Below are positions 17,144 through 27,300 of a stretch of 58,538 bases of DNA, one piece after another. The notes under the pieces are model-generated. The model had not been told where the DNA came from, searched no databases, and saw only the letters and a list, made by a program, of their open reading frames with translations. Source of the stretch: Pedobacter sp. KBW06 (lineage in GTDB: Bacteria > Bacteroidota > Bacteroidia > Sphingobacteriales > Sphingobacteriaceae); NCBI RefSeq assembly GCF_003852525.1, contig NZ_QAJL01000003.1, forward strand, positions 1,768,073 through 1,826,610, read 5' to 3'. The position numbers and the translations under genes were made by a program. The first letter of the stretch is position 1; each line of letters starts with the position of its first letter.

Positions 17144-18249
17144 ACAGATTCACTTTGTGCTAGTTCTATTTCTTTATTTTCTTTTTCAAAATCATTCATG
17201 CAGTTTACCAGAACTTCCACACTTGAAATTGGCAGTGCATTATATAAGGACGCCCTGAAGCCACCCACCGAACGGTATCCTTTCACACCTACCACTCCTC
17301 TTGCAGCGGCGAAGTCAAGGAATTCCTGCTCCTGAGCCGGATTCTTCATTTTAAAGGTTACGTTCATTCTTGACCTATGGTCCGGATCAGCAAGGCCATA
17401 GAACAATGGGTTACGGTCAATTTCGTGATATAGTAATATTGCTTTCGCAATATTCTCCGTTTCAATCTGTGATACGCCCCCTTTTTCCTTTAGCCACCTT
17501 AGATTTAACATCGCCACATAGATGGAGAATACCGGAGGTGTATTAAAAAGAGAACCATTGTCTCTATAAATGCGGTAATCGGACATGGATGGAACCTGAC
17601 GTTGTATTTTTTCCAGCAAGCTATCTTTTACCACCACCAGGGTCATTCCTGCCGGTCCCATATTTTTTTGTGCCCCTGCGTAAATCAGTTCAAAATCTGC
17701 AACATTTACCCTTCTGCTAAAGATATCTGATGACATGTCACAAATCACGGGAACAGTAGTTGGCGGAAAGCTGAACATTTCAGTTCCCTCAATTGTATTG
17801 TTAGAAGTATAATGAAAGTAGGCGGCATCTTCCGGGATTTCATATCCAAGAGGGATGTAGTTATATCCTTTATCTTTTGAAGAGGCTACAATATCAACAC
17901 CGCCAAACAATAAAGCTTCTTTAATTGCTTTTTGAGAGAAATATCCGCAATCCAGATATGCTGCTTTTTTGTCCTGATGAAGAAAGTTCATCGCAAGCAT
18001 TGAAAACTGAGTACTTGCTCCTCCCTGCAAAAAGAGAATGCTGTAGCCATCGGGTACTTCCAGCAATTCTTTTACTAAATCCTCAGTTTCTTTCATGACC
18101 GATTCGAATTCCGGAGTACGGTGCGAGATTTCCAGAATACTCAAGCCAATGCCATTGAAATTCCTGACAGCATCTGCTGCCTCATCTAAAACTTTAGCAG
18201 GTAAGATACAAGGCCCGGCTCCGAAATTGTGTTTGATAATTGTTGTCAT
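17140..18249 (-). CDS. serC: Phosphoserine aminotransferase
   Basis: 369 residues, full length. It opens with the family signature HNFGAGPCILP, with EISHRTPEF and LFLQGGASTQFSM for substrate and cofactor binding. The PLP-binding lysine is Lys-195 in YAGAQKNMGPAG. It makes 3-phosphoserine from 3-phosphohydroxypyruvate and glutamate in serine biosynthesis, and can serve vitamin B6 synthesis. No serA is adjacent; instead the stop overlaps a sigma factor gene. It is divergent from an Lrp-type regulator, which fits the Lrp control of serC known in enterobacteria. Confidence 0.97.
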   Translation of the reverse strand: MTTIIKHNFGAGPCILPAKVLDEAADAVRNFNGIGLSILEISHRTPEFESVMKETEDLVKELLEVPDGYSILFLQGGASTQFSMLAMNFLHQDKKAAYLDCGYFSQKAIKEALLFGGVDIVASSKDKGYNYIPLGYEIPEDAAYFHYTSNNTIEGTEMFSFPPTTVPVICDMSSDIFSRRVNVADFELIYAGAQKNMGPAGMTLVVVKDSLLEKIQRQVPSMSDYRIYRDNGSLFNTPPVFSIYVAMLNLRWLKEKGGVSQIETENIAKAILLYHEIDRNPLFYGLADPDHRSRMNVTFKMKNPAQEQEFLDFAAARGVVGVKGYRSVGGFRASLYNALPISSVEVLVNCMNDFEKENKEIELAQSESV

Positions 18250-18553
18250 TAGTTGCAGTTGATTGCTCCAAAGTTCGGAAGGCCAAAACAGATATCTAAT
18301 TTTTCCACTACATTCAGCAAATTTTTCTGTTTTGACTACTTTAAACCATACAATTTTTGGTAGTTATTTATTATCTATCCATCAGGCAAAATATAATTTC
18401 CCTACTATCCTATTTTTTAGCGAGTTAAGGTATTAAGTACACTATCCTTAATGCACAAGGGACAAAATGTTTCATAAAAAATAAATAATACTATATTTGA
18501 CAGGAATAACGTTATAAAAAGATACACTAAGTCAGAAATTCATTCTCAGAGCA
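18250..18553. other. Divergent serC/lrp regulatory region
   Basis: 304 AT-rich bases with no gene. The right part holds the promoter of the Lrp-type gene. On the serC side a GAACTTTG near-match to the -7 box lies about 25 bases before the serC start. Several A/T tracts are present, as is common for Lrp sites, but no clean palindrome was found. Confidence 0.5.
18470..18499 (+). promoter_or_regulatory. Promoter of the Lrp/AsnC gene
   Basis: TATATTTG (18492-18499) is an exact -7 consensus, preceded after 18 bases by TTTC (18470-18473) as a one-mismatch -33 box. The leader would be about 45 bases long. Confidence 0.65.
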
Positions 18554-19015
18554 ATGTCTAAATTAGATCCTACACATCTTGGAATTTTACGCCTGTTACA
18601 GGAGGATGCCAGAATGACTCACAAGGAGTTGGCAAGACGATTGAGAAAAAGTGTTTCCCCAATTTTTGAACGGGTAAAATGGCTCGAGCAAAATGGCTAT
18701 ATTAAAGGATATACCGCATTGGTAGATTTGCAAAAGAGCAGTAACAGCATCATTTCTTATACACATATTCAAATGAATGACCATTCTGAGGAGGCTTTGA
18801 GTGCTTTCCAAAGAGAAGTTGTTCTTTTTGAGGATGTCAGAGAATGTTATTACATCACTGGAAATTTCGACTTCATCCTAAAGATTGTATCTCCGGATAT
18901 GAAAGGGTATAATGATTTTCTACGCGGCCAATTGTCTAAATTACCCAATGTAGGAAGTGTGCAAAGCTTCCTGGTCTTATCCGAAGAGAAAAGGGATACG
19001 ACTTATAAAATATAG
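18554..19015 (+). CDS. Lrp/AsnC-family transcriptional regulator
   Basis: 153 residues, the standard length. The N-terminal helix-turn-helix (LDPTHLGILRLLQEDARMTHKELARRLRKSVSPIFERVKWLEQNGYIKGYTALVD) is followed by the RAM effector-binding domain (about 65-150, including VRECYYITGNFDFILKIVSPDMKGYNDFL). Such proteins sense amino acids and form octamers on DNA. It is transcribed divergently from serC, so control of serC and the coupled sigma gene is plausible. The effector is not predictable. Confidence 0.95.
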   Translation: MSKLDPTHLGILRLLQEDARMTHKELARRLRKSVSPIFERVKWLEQNGYIKGYTALVDLQKSSNSIISYTHIQMNDHSEEALSAFQREVVLFEDVRECYYITGNFDFILKIVSPDMKGYNDFLRGQLSKLPNVGSVQSFLVLSEEKRDTTYKI

Positions 19016-19118
19016 CCTCCCCCCTTCTTAGCCTGTTGAAAAAATCCCATTTCAGACCGGCAGAATTATTCCAATTTATTTTGTGGATAAGAGCGGAGTT
19101 GCTTTCTTTGTAACTAAC

Positions 19119-19131
19119 TGGATTTAATCCA
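19119..19131. promoter_or_regulatory. 13-bp palindrome before the first PepSY-TM gene
   Basis: TGGATT-T-AATCCA is a perfect 6+1+6 dyad 26 bases upstream of the TTG start at 19158. TTTCTTTG (one mismatch to the -7 box) lies just before it. It may be an operator. Confidence 0.35.
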
Positions 19132-19157
19132 AATAGAAGCAACCAAATTCAAACCCT

Positions 19158-20306
19158 TTGAATAAAAACAAAAACAGGTTCAAATACTGGATCGGACAAA
19201 TACACCTGTGGCTGGGATTGGTTTCCGGAATTTTTGTATGCTTCTTAGGCATTACAGGATGCATACTGGCATTTGAGCGTGAGATAGAAGACCTCGCACA
19301 AGATTATCGCTTTACCCGGGTACAAAAATCAGCGCTGCTCCCCCCTTCCAGGCTAAAACAGATTGCAGACCAACAGGTACCTGGAAAACACGCGCACAGC
19401 ATCGGTTATCAGGTTGGTAAATCTGCTCAGGTTGTTTATTATGCTGCAGATCCTGAATATTACTGGATTGTATTCTTAAATCCTTATACCGGAGAAGTTC
19501 TAAAAGTAAAAAACATGGATGACGACTTTTTCAGAATTGTCATTATGGGACATTATTACTTATGGCTTCCACCGAATGTGGGACAACCTGTATTGGCCAG
19601 CGCCACTTTAATGTTCCTCTTCCTCCTGCTTTCCGGTTTGATCTTATGGTGGCCTAAAAACAAAGCTGCCAGCAAGAAGCGGTTTTCTATAAAACTAAAT
19701 GCCAAATGGAAAAGAGTCAATTATGATTTACACAATGTACTCGGCTTTTACATGACCTGGATCCTGATCTTTATTGCGGTCTCCGGATTGGTCATGGGCT
19801 TTCAATGGTTTGCTGGTTCAGTATACTGGATTTCTTCTGGTGGAGAAAGCATGAAACCTTTTAAAGAAACCTACTCAGATACCACAACGATAAAACCCGG
19901 GATTCACAAACAGCCGGCAATTGATCTTTTATGGGCAAGAACAATGGCAGGGCTTCCCGGCTATACAGGAGGAATAGAAGTCCATGTACCGGAGAATGAT
20001 AAATTGGCCATTGAAGTAGCCGTTAACCCGGATACAGAGACCTATTGGAAAGCCGATTATCTCTACTATGACCAATATACATTGAAGGAAATTCCAGTAG
20101 ATCACATTTTTGGAAAGCTGTCGGATACAAGCCTGGCCGACCGGATTTCCCGAATGAATTATGACATCCATATTGGGGCAATCGCCGGACTGCCCGGCAA
20201 GATCATGGCATTTTTTGCCAGCCTGATTGCTGCAAGTTTACCCATCACCGGCTTTATCATTTGGTGGGGAAGAAAAAAGAAGCAAAAAACAAAAGCCCAG
20301 GCCTAG
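19158..20306 (+). CDS. PepSY-associated transmembrane protein (PiuB/FegB-like)
   Basis: 382 residues starting with TTG at 19158; the first transmembrane helix starts around residue 11, and no ATG is available before residue 120, so the TTG start is needed. Four transmembrane segments: about 15-37, 145-168, 193-216 and 350-372. The family's conserved histidines are present (IHLWLGLVSG, YDLHNVLGFY, YDIHIGAIAG). PepSY_TM proteins occur beside siderophore and heme receptors and are thought to reduce or process ferric chelates at the inner membrane. The periplasmic loop carries PepSY-like segments (YWIVFLNPYTGEVLKV). It probably works with the GlxA regulator downstream and the second PepSY protein. 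Confidence 0.88.
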   Translation: MNKNKNRFKYWIGQIHLWLGLVSGIFVCFLGITGCILAFEREIEDLAQDYRFTRVQKSALLPPSRLKQIADQQVPGKHAHSIGYQVGKSAQVVYYAADPEYYWIVFLNPYTGEVLKVKNMDDDFFRIVIMGHYYLWLPPNVGQPVLASATLMFLFLLLSGLILWWPKNKAASKKRFSIKLNAKWKRVNYDLHNVLGFYMTWILIFIAVSGLVMGFQWFAGSVYWISSGGESMKPFKETYSDTTTIKPGIHKQPAIDLLWARTMAGLPGYTGGIEVHVPENDKLAIEVAVNPDTETYWKADYLYYDQYTLKEIPVDHIFGKLSDTSLADRISRMNYDIHIGAIAGLPGKIMAFFASLIAASLPITGFIIWWGRKKKQKTKAQA

Positions 20307-20405
20307 TCCGCAGATCAACAAGGGATTACGATTGATTAAAAATAGAGAAGAGAGGGGTATTTGAGACAAATTTTCTTAATTTGCATTCTATAAACATATA
20401 ACGTT

Positions 20406-21380
20406 ATGATACAGGTAGGCTTATTATTAACCAACAAATACCGTTTACTTAGTGTCGCAGCAATCCTGGATGTGTTCGATACAGTTAACAGTTATTATAA
20501 AAATAATGGAGAGGCCCCTTTCTTCAAGATCAATCTGATCCGTAACGGAAGTTCAGCTTATGAGGGCGCTTCTTTTGAAAAGTATTCCTCTCTTTCCTTA
20601 AACGAATCCGGACAACAAGACCTGGTTCTAATTCCAGCATTTGATGGAAGCGACCTCAATTCTTCTATCCACAACAATCTGGAGTTTTTACCCTGGATGC
20701 AACAACAATATAAAAAGGGTGCAGAACTCGCTAGTTTTTGCACAGGAGCGTTTTTACTGGCTGCCAGCGGACTTTTAAATGGAAAAAGCGCCACAACTCA
20801 CGTCAATGCCAGTCAGGCTTTCTCCTCTAGCTTTCCGGATGTTTACTTTAAACCGGATAAGGTGGTTACCATTGACAAAGGAATCTATACCAGTGGTGGC
20901 GCCACGAGTAGTTTTCATTTAATGCTAACACTCATTCACAATTACTGTAACCGTGACCTGGCCATTCATATTGCAAAAATTTTTGCGATCGATATGAACA
21001 GGGAGCAGCAAAGTTATTTCGGAACTTTTCATCCGGCCAAAGATCATGGAGATGAGCTGGTCGTTAAAACACAGCTTTGCATTGAAAATGCTTATAAAGA
21101 AGCGGTCACTATTGAGGATATCTTACAGCAAATTCCATCCAGCAGGCGTAATATTGTGCGTCGTTTTAAACAAGCTACCGGAAATACGCTGATCGAATAT
21201 TTGCAGAAAACCAGAATAGAGGCTGCTAAAAAGCTGTTGGAGCAAACCAATTTCAGCATTTTAGAGATCATGCTCCATTCCGGTTACAATGACTTAAAGA
21301 CATTCCGGCAGCTTTTTAAGAAAAACTCCGGAATGACTCCTAAAGATTACCGGGATAAGTTTAAGCCGAAAGCTGCATAG
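20406..21380 (+). CDS. GlxA-type regulator: DJ-1/PfpI domain plus AraC helix-turn-helix
   Basis: 324 residues. The N-terminal ~190 residues form a DJ-1/PfpI-like domain, with the nucleophile-elbow cysteine Cys-112 in LASFCTGAFLLAASGLLNGKSATTHV. The C-terminal AraC domain (about 220-320) has both helix-turn-helix units: AVTIEDILQQIPSSRRNIVRRFKQATGNTLIEYLQKTRIEAAKKLL and ILEIMLHSGYNDLKTFRQLFKKNSGMTPKDYRDKF. Such regulators sense small metabolites. It lies between two PepSY-TM genes and overlaps the 3' end of the convergent one by 20 bp, so convergent transcription could couple them. Confidence 0.92.
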   Translation: MIQVGLLLTNKYRLLSVAAILDVFDTVNSYYKNNGEAPFFKINLIRNGSSAYEGASFEKYSSLSLNESGQQDLVLIPAFDGSDLNSSIHNNLEFLPWMQQQYKKGAELASFCTGAFLLAASGLLNGKSATTHVNASQAFSSSFPDVYFKPDKVVTIDKGIYTSGGATSSFHLMLTLIHNYCNRDLAIHIAKIFAIDMNREQQSYFGTFHPAKDHGDELVVKTQLCIENAYKEAVTIEDILQQIPSSRRNIVRRFKQATGNTLIEYLQKTRIEAAKKLLEQTNFSILEIMLHSGYNDLKTFRQLFKKNSGMTPKDYRDKFKPKAA

Positions 21381-22686
21381 CAGGTTTCTGTTTTACTTTT
21401 TTATTCTTTTTCTTCATCTTGTTCAACCAGATCAAAGTTCCGGTAATGGGTAAACTTGTGGCAATCAGACAGGCGAGAAAATAAATGATTTTTGTAAACA
21501 TACCGTAGACATCCCCTAGGTGTAATGCCTTAATTGAGCCAGAGATGCGCTCATTAAATGGTTTATCTTTAAATACGTCTATCTTAAGTACGCCAGCAGT
21601 GTATTGGTCCAACAGCAATTTATCTCCCGCTGAAGGTGCAAAAAAGCCGACTTTATTTTTTGTGATGGCAATTGCAGAACTGGAATCTTTAGGCAGGCTA
21701 ATGCTGTAATCTCCGGAGTAGGGTAAAACTGCATCTGCTTTTTTAATATAATCGGCTAAGTTAAGAGGGGCGCCGGATGTTCCTGCTTTAATGACTGAAA
21801 CAGGATCTTTTGGTGGCTCAAAGCCTTCCGGCTGATAAGTACCTAATGTTTTACGCAAGGCTTCCCGGTACCAGGGGAAAGACCATTGAGGTCCTGTAAT
21901 GCCCATCAGAAATAAAAAGATGCAAGCATAAAAACCCAGACTATTGTGCAGGTCGTGATTGGTTCTTTTCCAGCTTCCGGTCCATTTAACCTTTAATCCC
22001 TGTTTCCAGGATTTCAATCTCTGCGGAAACCAGATGACCATTCCTGTGATGACCCCAAGTGTAAAAAGGATCGTTGCAGCACCGGAAATATAACTCCCTA
22101 ACTTTCTGTTTTCCAATTCTCCGAAAATGGGCTTTTCAATCTTATCTAAGAGCAGCCATCTGTGAAGGCTAAACATCGTCTTCATGAAAGAAGCTGCTGC
22201 ACTTTTTGTTTCAGAAATATTGCCAATTACTTCTCCGGTGTATGGATTCACTGCAAAAGCTGAAGGGCGCTTCCCTTCTGCAGGTTTGTCTTTTCCTGCT
22301 TTCCCTTTCTCTCCTTTATCTTTCTCTTCTTTAGCCGGTGTCTTCGCTGCTTCTCCTTCTTTTTTCTCCTCTTTCATTTTAACCATGAACTGATAAGTCC
22401 GGTTCGGATCTGAAGGGATTTTTACAGAAACAACTTTTCCACCTGTATTGGCTTTCACTTTTCCGATGAGTTCTTCAACAGGCAAAGCTACTGCTCCCGC
22501 TGTACGTTCTACTTTATACAACTCAGGGGTTGCCATTTCTTTAATTTCCGTATTAAATACATAAAGTGTTCCGCTGAGACAAACTACAATGACAATAATT
22601 CCGCTGGCTAATCCCAGCCATAAGTGAATGTCATTAAAAAGTTTACGCGTAATCTGCCAGGCAGATTTTGGTGTTGACTGTTTCAT
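21361..22686 (-). CDS. PepSY-associated transmembrane protein with charged periplasmic insert
   Basis: 441 residues of the PepSY_TM family. It has four transmembrane segments (the first around 25-47, the last around 405-427) and conserved histidines (FNDIHLWLGLASG, NHDLHNSLGFY, KALHLGDVYGM). A PepSY unit with NPYTGEVIGNI is present. Residues ~107-143 form a low-complexity Lys/Glu/Ala insert (KEEKKEGEAAKTPAKEE and onwards), absent from the neighbouring 382-residue PepSY protein. It follows the SusC/SusD genes in the same direction after 91 bases and has its own -7 box. The family is linked to ferric-chelate processing, which fits a metal-uptake role here. Confidence 0.88.
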   Translation of the reverse strand: MKQSTPKSAWQITRKLFNDIHLWLGLASGIIVIVVCLSGTLYVFNTEIKEMATPELYKVERTAGAVALPVEELIGKVKANTGGKVVSVKIPSDPNRTYQFMVKMKEEKKEGEAAKTPAKEEKDKGEKGKAGKDKPAEGKRPSAFAVNPYTGEVIGNISETKSAAASFMKTMFSLHRWLLLDKIEKPIFGELENRKLGSYISGAATILFTLGVITGMVIWFPQRLKSWKQGLKVKWTGSWKRTNHDLHNSLGFYACIFLFLMGITGPQWSFPWYREALRKTLGTYQPEGFEPPKDPVSVIKAGTSGAPLNLADYIKKADAVLPYSGDYSISLPKDSSSAIAITKNKVGFFAPSAGDKLLLDQYTAGVLKIDVFKDKPFNERISGSIKALHLGDVYGMFTKIIYFLACLIATSLPITGTLIWLNKMKKKNKKVKQKPAMQLSA

Positions 22687-22705
22687 TTAGGCCTTGTGTT
22701 TTTTT

Positions 22706-22713
22706 CAAATTTA
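22706..22713 (-). promoter_or_regulatory. -7 box of the PepSY-TM gene
   Basis: TAAATTTG on the minus strand matches TAnnTTTG exactly, 19 bases before the start codon at 22686. The palindromic motif at 22730-22748 lies 16 bases upstream, over the -33 position. Confidence 0.6.
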
Positions 22714-22715
22714 GC

Positions 22716-22762
22716 ATAATTCCCCAAGCATTAAGAACTAGTCTAAATACCCGGGGAATTAT
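22716..22762. promoter_or_regulatory. 10-bp inverted repeat between susD and the PepSY gene
   Basis: ATAATTCCCC (22716-22725) and GGGGAATTAT (22753-22762) are perfect complements around 27 bases that contain the shared palindrome 22730-22748. It could be a hairpin ending the susCD message (no U run follows on the minus strand) or part of a larger operator. Confidence 0.5.
22730..22748. promoter_or_regulatory. Copy 2 of the 19-bp palindromic motif
   Basis: ATTAAGAACTAGTCTAAAT matches the site at 27399-27417 at 16 of 19 positions and keeps the ATTAAGA-N5-TCTnAAT symmetry. It sits over the -33 region of the PepSY gene promoter. Confidence 0.55.
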
Positions 22763-22777
22763 TTATCGTTCTTTAAC

Positions 22778-24286
22778 TTATTTATCCCACCAGATTTTAC
22801 TTTCGGTGACTTCATCATTACCCTGCAAACCAGTTTGTTGCGCATTGGTTTGGCGTTCAGATTCAGGATACATCAATCTCAATGGCCTTGCCGTAACCGA
22901 AGGGGCAAGCAGGGAATTGGGAATTTCAGGAAAACCTAATCTTCTGTAATCGCTCCAGGCTTCCAGACTACTGATGCTGTTTAAAGCCAGCCATTTCTGT
23001 TCTATGATTCTTTTTAATTTATCAGGGGCGGCATCCAGGCTCACACTGCTCTGTTGATTATAGGCTGCAAAGTTTGATGCAGCCACTTCCATATATTTAA
23101 AAGACTCCGCAATTCCCTGCTCGTAAAATGTTTTTGGAACACCTGGAATCCAACCGCGTAAAGCAGCTTCTGCCTGGATAAATAAACTTTCAAAGGAAGC
23201 CAGCAGGACCGATGGCTGGTCGAAACTTTTGAAAAGTCCGGATGCTTTACCCCCATTCTCAACAGGGCCTTTAAAAGCAGAAGTGTTCGCGGCACTATAT
23301 TGTGCATCTACATTTGGATTACCAAAAAGTACACCTTTATAAGTACCGTTTACACTCGTATATAAAGTTGCCAGTCGTGGATCCTTAAGTGTGGTATATT
23401 GATCTATAATATAGGCTGTGGGGCGCAAACTGATATGGTTCGTCGTTTGTCCGCCCGCATTCCGGTAATTCACTTCCCAAAAAGGGTTCATTTTATCTTT
23501 TGAATTCAGATATCCGGGTTTAGCATAAGCATTTTCTCCCAGCCCTAAAAAGCCGCTTCCTTCCTGGTTAATCCTGGCAATTTCTGCCGAAATATAGGCA
23601 TCATTACCTGTTTCACTCTGGCGAAGCAGTGCCCTTAATTTCAGGGTATTTCCAAATTTTGCCCACAGTTGCCTGTTTCCTTCAAAAATCACATCGGCTT
23701 TCCCCGGAGCGTCCAATGAAGAAGCCGATTTAATGTCGTTAACTCCCTCAGTAATGAGCTGCAGTGATTTTTCATATACAGTTTTGCCGTTCTCATATTT
23801 AGGTGTCAGAAACTGGGTTCCCAGCAAAGCCTCTTCAAAAGGAACATTATTATAAAGGTCCACCAGGTGTAAAAAATGCCAGGCCTGCATAATTTTGGCA
23901 ATCCCGGAATAAAAAAGCGCGCCTTCCTTTTGTGCCTGTTCCTTTATCAGCTGGTAATACAATAAGGTGTTATAACTACCTTCCCAAATCTGGATCCCAT
24001 CTCTCGTTCCACGGATGGCCACCCCATTATACGTCTTTTCTTTAAAGAACTGATTGGTAGCTTCACTTGTTGTGCCCCAATAACCTGCCCATAAAGCGGC
24101 GAGCTGGTTCATCTGTCCGGTTTCCTGATTAACGGTGCTAATTAAAGCGGCGGGCAACTTCGCGCTCAACAACAGGTTTTCGTTTATCGGTGCATTGGGA
24201 TTATCATTTACATCCAGAAATTTTTCACAAGAGCTCAGACCAAACAGGCCTGTTGCAAGAATGAATATTTTTATACTTGTCTTCAT
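22778..24286 (-). CDS. SusD/RagB-family nutrient-binding lipoprotein (SusD-like_2)
   Basis: 502 residues with signal sequence and lipobox (LSSC, Cys near residue 20) followed by EKFLDVNDNPNAP, the usual start of SusD-like_2 lipoproteins. Helical TPR-like core and C-terminal WSDYRRLGFPEIP block typical of the family. It caps the SusC transporter at the cell surface. It follows susC by 35 bases. No glycoside hydrolase is adjacent; the neighbours are PepSY-TM proteins, which points to a chelate or peptide ligand more than a polysaccharide. Confidence 0.93.
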   Translation of the reverse strand: MKTSIKIFILATGLFGLSSCEKFLDVNDNPNAPINENLLLSAKLPAALISTVNQETGQMNQLAALWAGYWGTTSEATNQFFKEKTYNGVAIRGTRDGIQIWEGSYNTLLYYQLIKEQAQKEGALFYSGIAKIMQAWHFLHLVDLYNNVPFEEALLGTQFLTPKYENGKTVYEKSLQLITEGVNDIKSASSLDAPGKADVIFEGNRQLWAKFGNTLKLRALLRQSETGNDAYISAEIARINQEGSGFLGLGENAYAKPGYLNSKDKMNPFWEVNYRNAGGQTTNHISLRPTAYIIDQYTTLKDPRLATLYTSVNGTYKGVLFGNPNVDAQYSAANTSAFKGPVENGGKASGLFKSFDQPSVLLASFESLFIQAEAALRGWIPGVPKTFYEQGIAESFKYMEVAASNFAAYNQQSSVSLDAAPDKLKRIIEQKWLALNSISSLEAWSDYRRLGFPEIPNSLLAPSVTARPLRLMYPESERQTNAQQTGLQGNDEVTESKIWWDK

Positions 24287-24321
24287 TTTATTTGTTATTC
24301 AGCGTATATATCTTAATTGAA

Positions 24322-27300
24322 TTAGAAGGTCACGTTTATATTAAAACCAAACATCCTTGAAGGAGGGATTTGTCTGAAACTCAGGTATCCGTCTGTTTGA
24401 TTGTATAAAGATTCCGGATCTCCGTAGGTATTGTCCTTATGTCTGAGGATAAACAGGTTCGTTCCAACGAATCCAATGCTTGCCTGACGAATGATCTTCT
24501 GTCCATCTAACAATGATTTTGGCAGGGCATAGCTGATGTTCAGTTCCCTGAGTTTAAAGAAATCAGATTTGGCAGCAGTATTTCGCTGTACTTTACCCTG
24601 AGCATCCCAAAAAGCTTTATCGCCCTTGGAATAAATCGTTGTATTTTCTACGTAAACAGGATTTTTGTCTGTGCCTGTATTAATGACAGAGTTTGGAAAA
24701 ATGAATGGCTGACGATCATACGCTATTGTTGCCGGATGAGTTCCGGCGGTATACATTCTTGGAACAACCTCGGAATATAACCAGCCTCCCAGGCGGGCAT
24801 CAAACTGAGCACCTATACTGAATCCTTTAAAGTTAACCATCGTGCTTAATCCCATCTGATAAGGTGGTACCATGGTCCCAAGTGGCGCGCTGTCTGCTAT
24901 CGTAGTTGTGTTTCCTTTAGCATCTACGATTACCCTTCCCTGGTCATCTCTTTTGTAATCACTTACTTTTAACAAAGGATAAGCCTCACCTACTCTGGCA
25001 TAGGCTTGTCTGAACATTCTGAATTCTTCCTGTCCGCCAAAAATAGTCTTTACCTGGTTATTGATATGAGTGAAATTAAACCCGATATTCCATTTAAAAT
25101 CATCCTTACGGATCACATCTCCATTGATGCTCAACTCAATAATTTTGTTCGTCAGGCGGCCAGCGTTTACCATCATGTTATTGTAACCTGTGGAACTGGA
25201 AACCGGTGCCTGAAAAATTTGTCCGTCAGAATCTGAATACACATAAGCAGCTTCAAAATTTAAGCGGTCATTGAAGAGTCCCAGTTGTAACCCGGCTTCA
25301 TAAGATTTCACAAATTCAGGTTTGATATTTCTGTTCGGATTGAGCAGACTTGGGGTAAAACCTACGAGTCCGCCAAAAGGAAACCCATTGATCTGGCTAT
25401 ACGCATTATTTAAACCGTAAGGATTTAAAGTTACATTTCCTGTTCTGTTATAAGAAGCAAAGATTTTTCCAAAGCTAAGGATATTGCTGCCCTTAAGGCC
25501 TTTAATCGCCTCACTGAACACAAATGAAGTACTTAGCCCCGGATAAAAATAAGAGCGGTTTTCCTTGCTCAGTACAGACACTACATCGTTTCTTCCGGTT
25601 AGCGTCAGAAACAGGTAGTTATGGTATCCCGCAGTGAACTCTCCATAGGTTCCTAATGCACGATATTTAGTCAAAGCAGCACTTCCATTCAACTCCCCTG
25701 TACGACTTCCTGGATTAAACAAATCCGGGAACAATAAGTTGGCACTACCAACTGCCGTGTTCTTCGTATCGTCCATTCGGATGTTCTGCCCCAGCAATAA
25801 GCGGGTGGTAAATTTTCCAAAGTCCTTCTTAAAATTCAGGATTAAATCACTGTTGATCCTGCGGAAAATATTATTCCCATCAGTTACAGAACCATTCACA
25901 TTTCTATTTCCGGAAGTTGAGGAAAGCTTATTCGTTGTCACTCTGCTTTCTTCCACAGTACTAAACAAGCCCATACGGTAAATTGCACTGAACCATGGCG
26001 TGAATGCATAATCCAGCTCGATTTTACCATTGATCGTTTGCTGATCAGACATATTTCTATTATTGTCCATTAAAAAGAATGGATTCTTGGCTCCTGTCGC
26101 GTCTGTATAATAATTCAGGGGATGCGCGGCTGAATTAGGATTTCTCCAATTTCTCAGCCCTGCAACGTCCAGGTTTGCGGGTTGGATGTAAAGATTGAAC
26201 CAGGGGCCATCTGGTGTTGTATTTCTATTGGCAAATACATAGTTTACATTATAAGAAGTATTCAGTTTGCCGAATTTCTTTGAACCATTGAACCTTGCAC
26301 CTGTTCTTGCGCTTTTATCCCCGGGGATGACCCCTCTGATGGTGACGTTCTGTACGGAAAAAAAATAGGTAGAGGTTTCATCTCCACCAGAAAAAGACAA
26401 ATCGTTTTGTAAGGTAGTTCCGGTATTGAACATATCCAGACGGTTGTCTTTTGCCGGAGCGCCAAAGAGCGCCTGAGGCTGTATACCATCAGGTAGTTTC
26501 AATCCAAGATCCCTGGTTGTTCCGTCAAATGCAGGTCCCCAGGATTCGTATTCTGTTGCAGAATAGACACCGTTCTGTCCCTGCCCGAATTTGTTTTGTG
26601 CGGGAGGCAACAGGTATACTTCGGAGAAAGAGGTGGTATTGGAAAAACTCACCGTTCCCTTTCCTCTGCTTCCTTTTTTGGTACTAATCATTAAGGCTCC
26701 GTTTACACCTTCAGAACCATACAGTGCCGCTGCATTCGCTCCTTTGAGTACAGTGATATTTTCGATATCGTTCGGATTCAACCGACCGATATCAGGAACA
26801 GGAACCCCATCTACTACATAAATAGGATTATTTTTTTCATCATTAAATGAGCGCGAGCCCCTGAGTCTGATTTGAATAAGGGGATCTGTTTTCCCGGTCG
26901 TCGCATCGTTCATATTGATTCTTAATCCCGCTACTTTACTCGTCAAGCCAAATAAAGGGTTTACGGTTTTTCCCTGATTCAGGTTTTCCGAATTCACTAC
27001 CTGTGCCGAAGTTCCAAGTTCCCTTGCCTGACGTTTGATTCCCAAAGCCCCGGTAACCACAATTTCCGACAACTGGTTTACGTTCTCTTCCAAATAGGCA
27101 TTAATCGTATTCTTCCTGGCATCTACTTTCAGTTCTGCCGTCACATATCCGGTATAAGAAAAGGAAAGCAACTCTCCGATTTCAGCGCTGATGGTATATT
27201 TACCTTCTGCGTCTGTGCTCACCACTTCTTTAGTGCTTTTCCGGAGCACCGTTGCCCCAGGTAGAGTGGCACCTGATTTTTGATCAATAACTTTTCCTGA

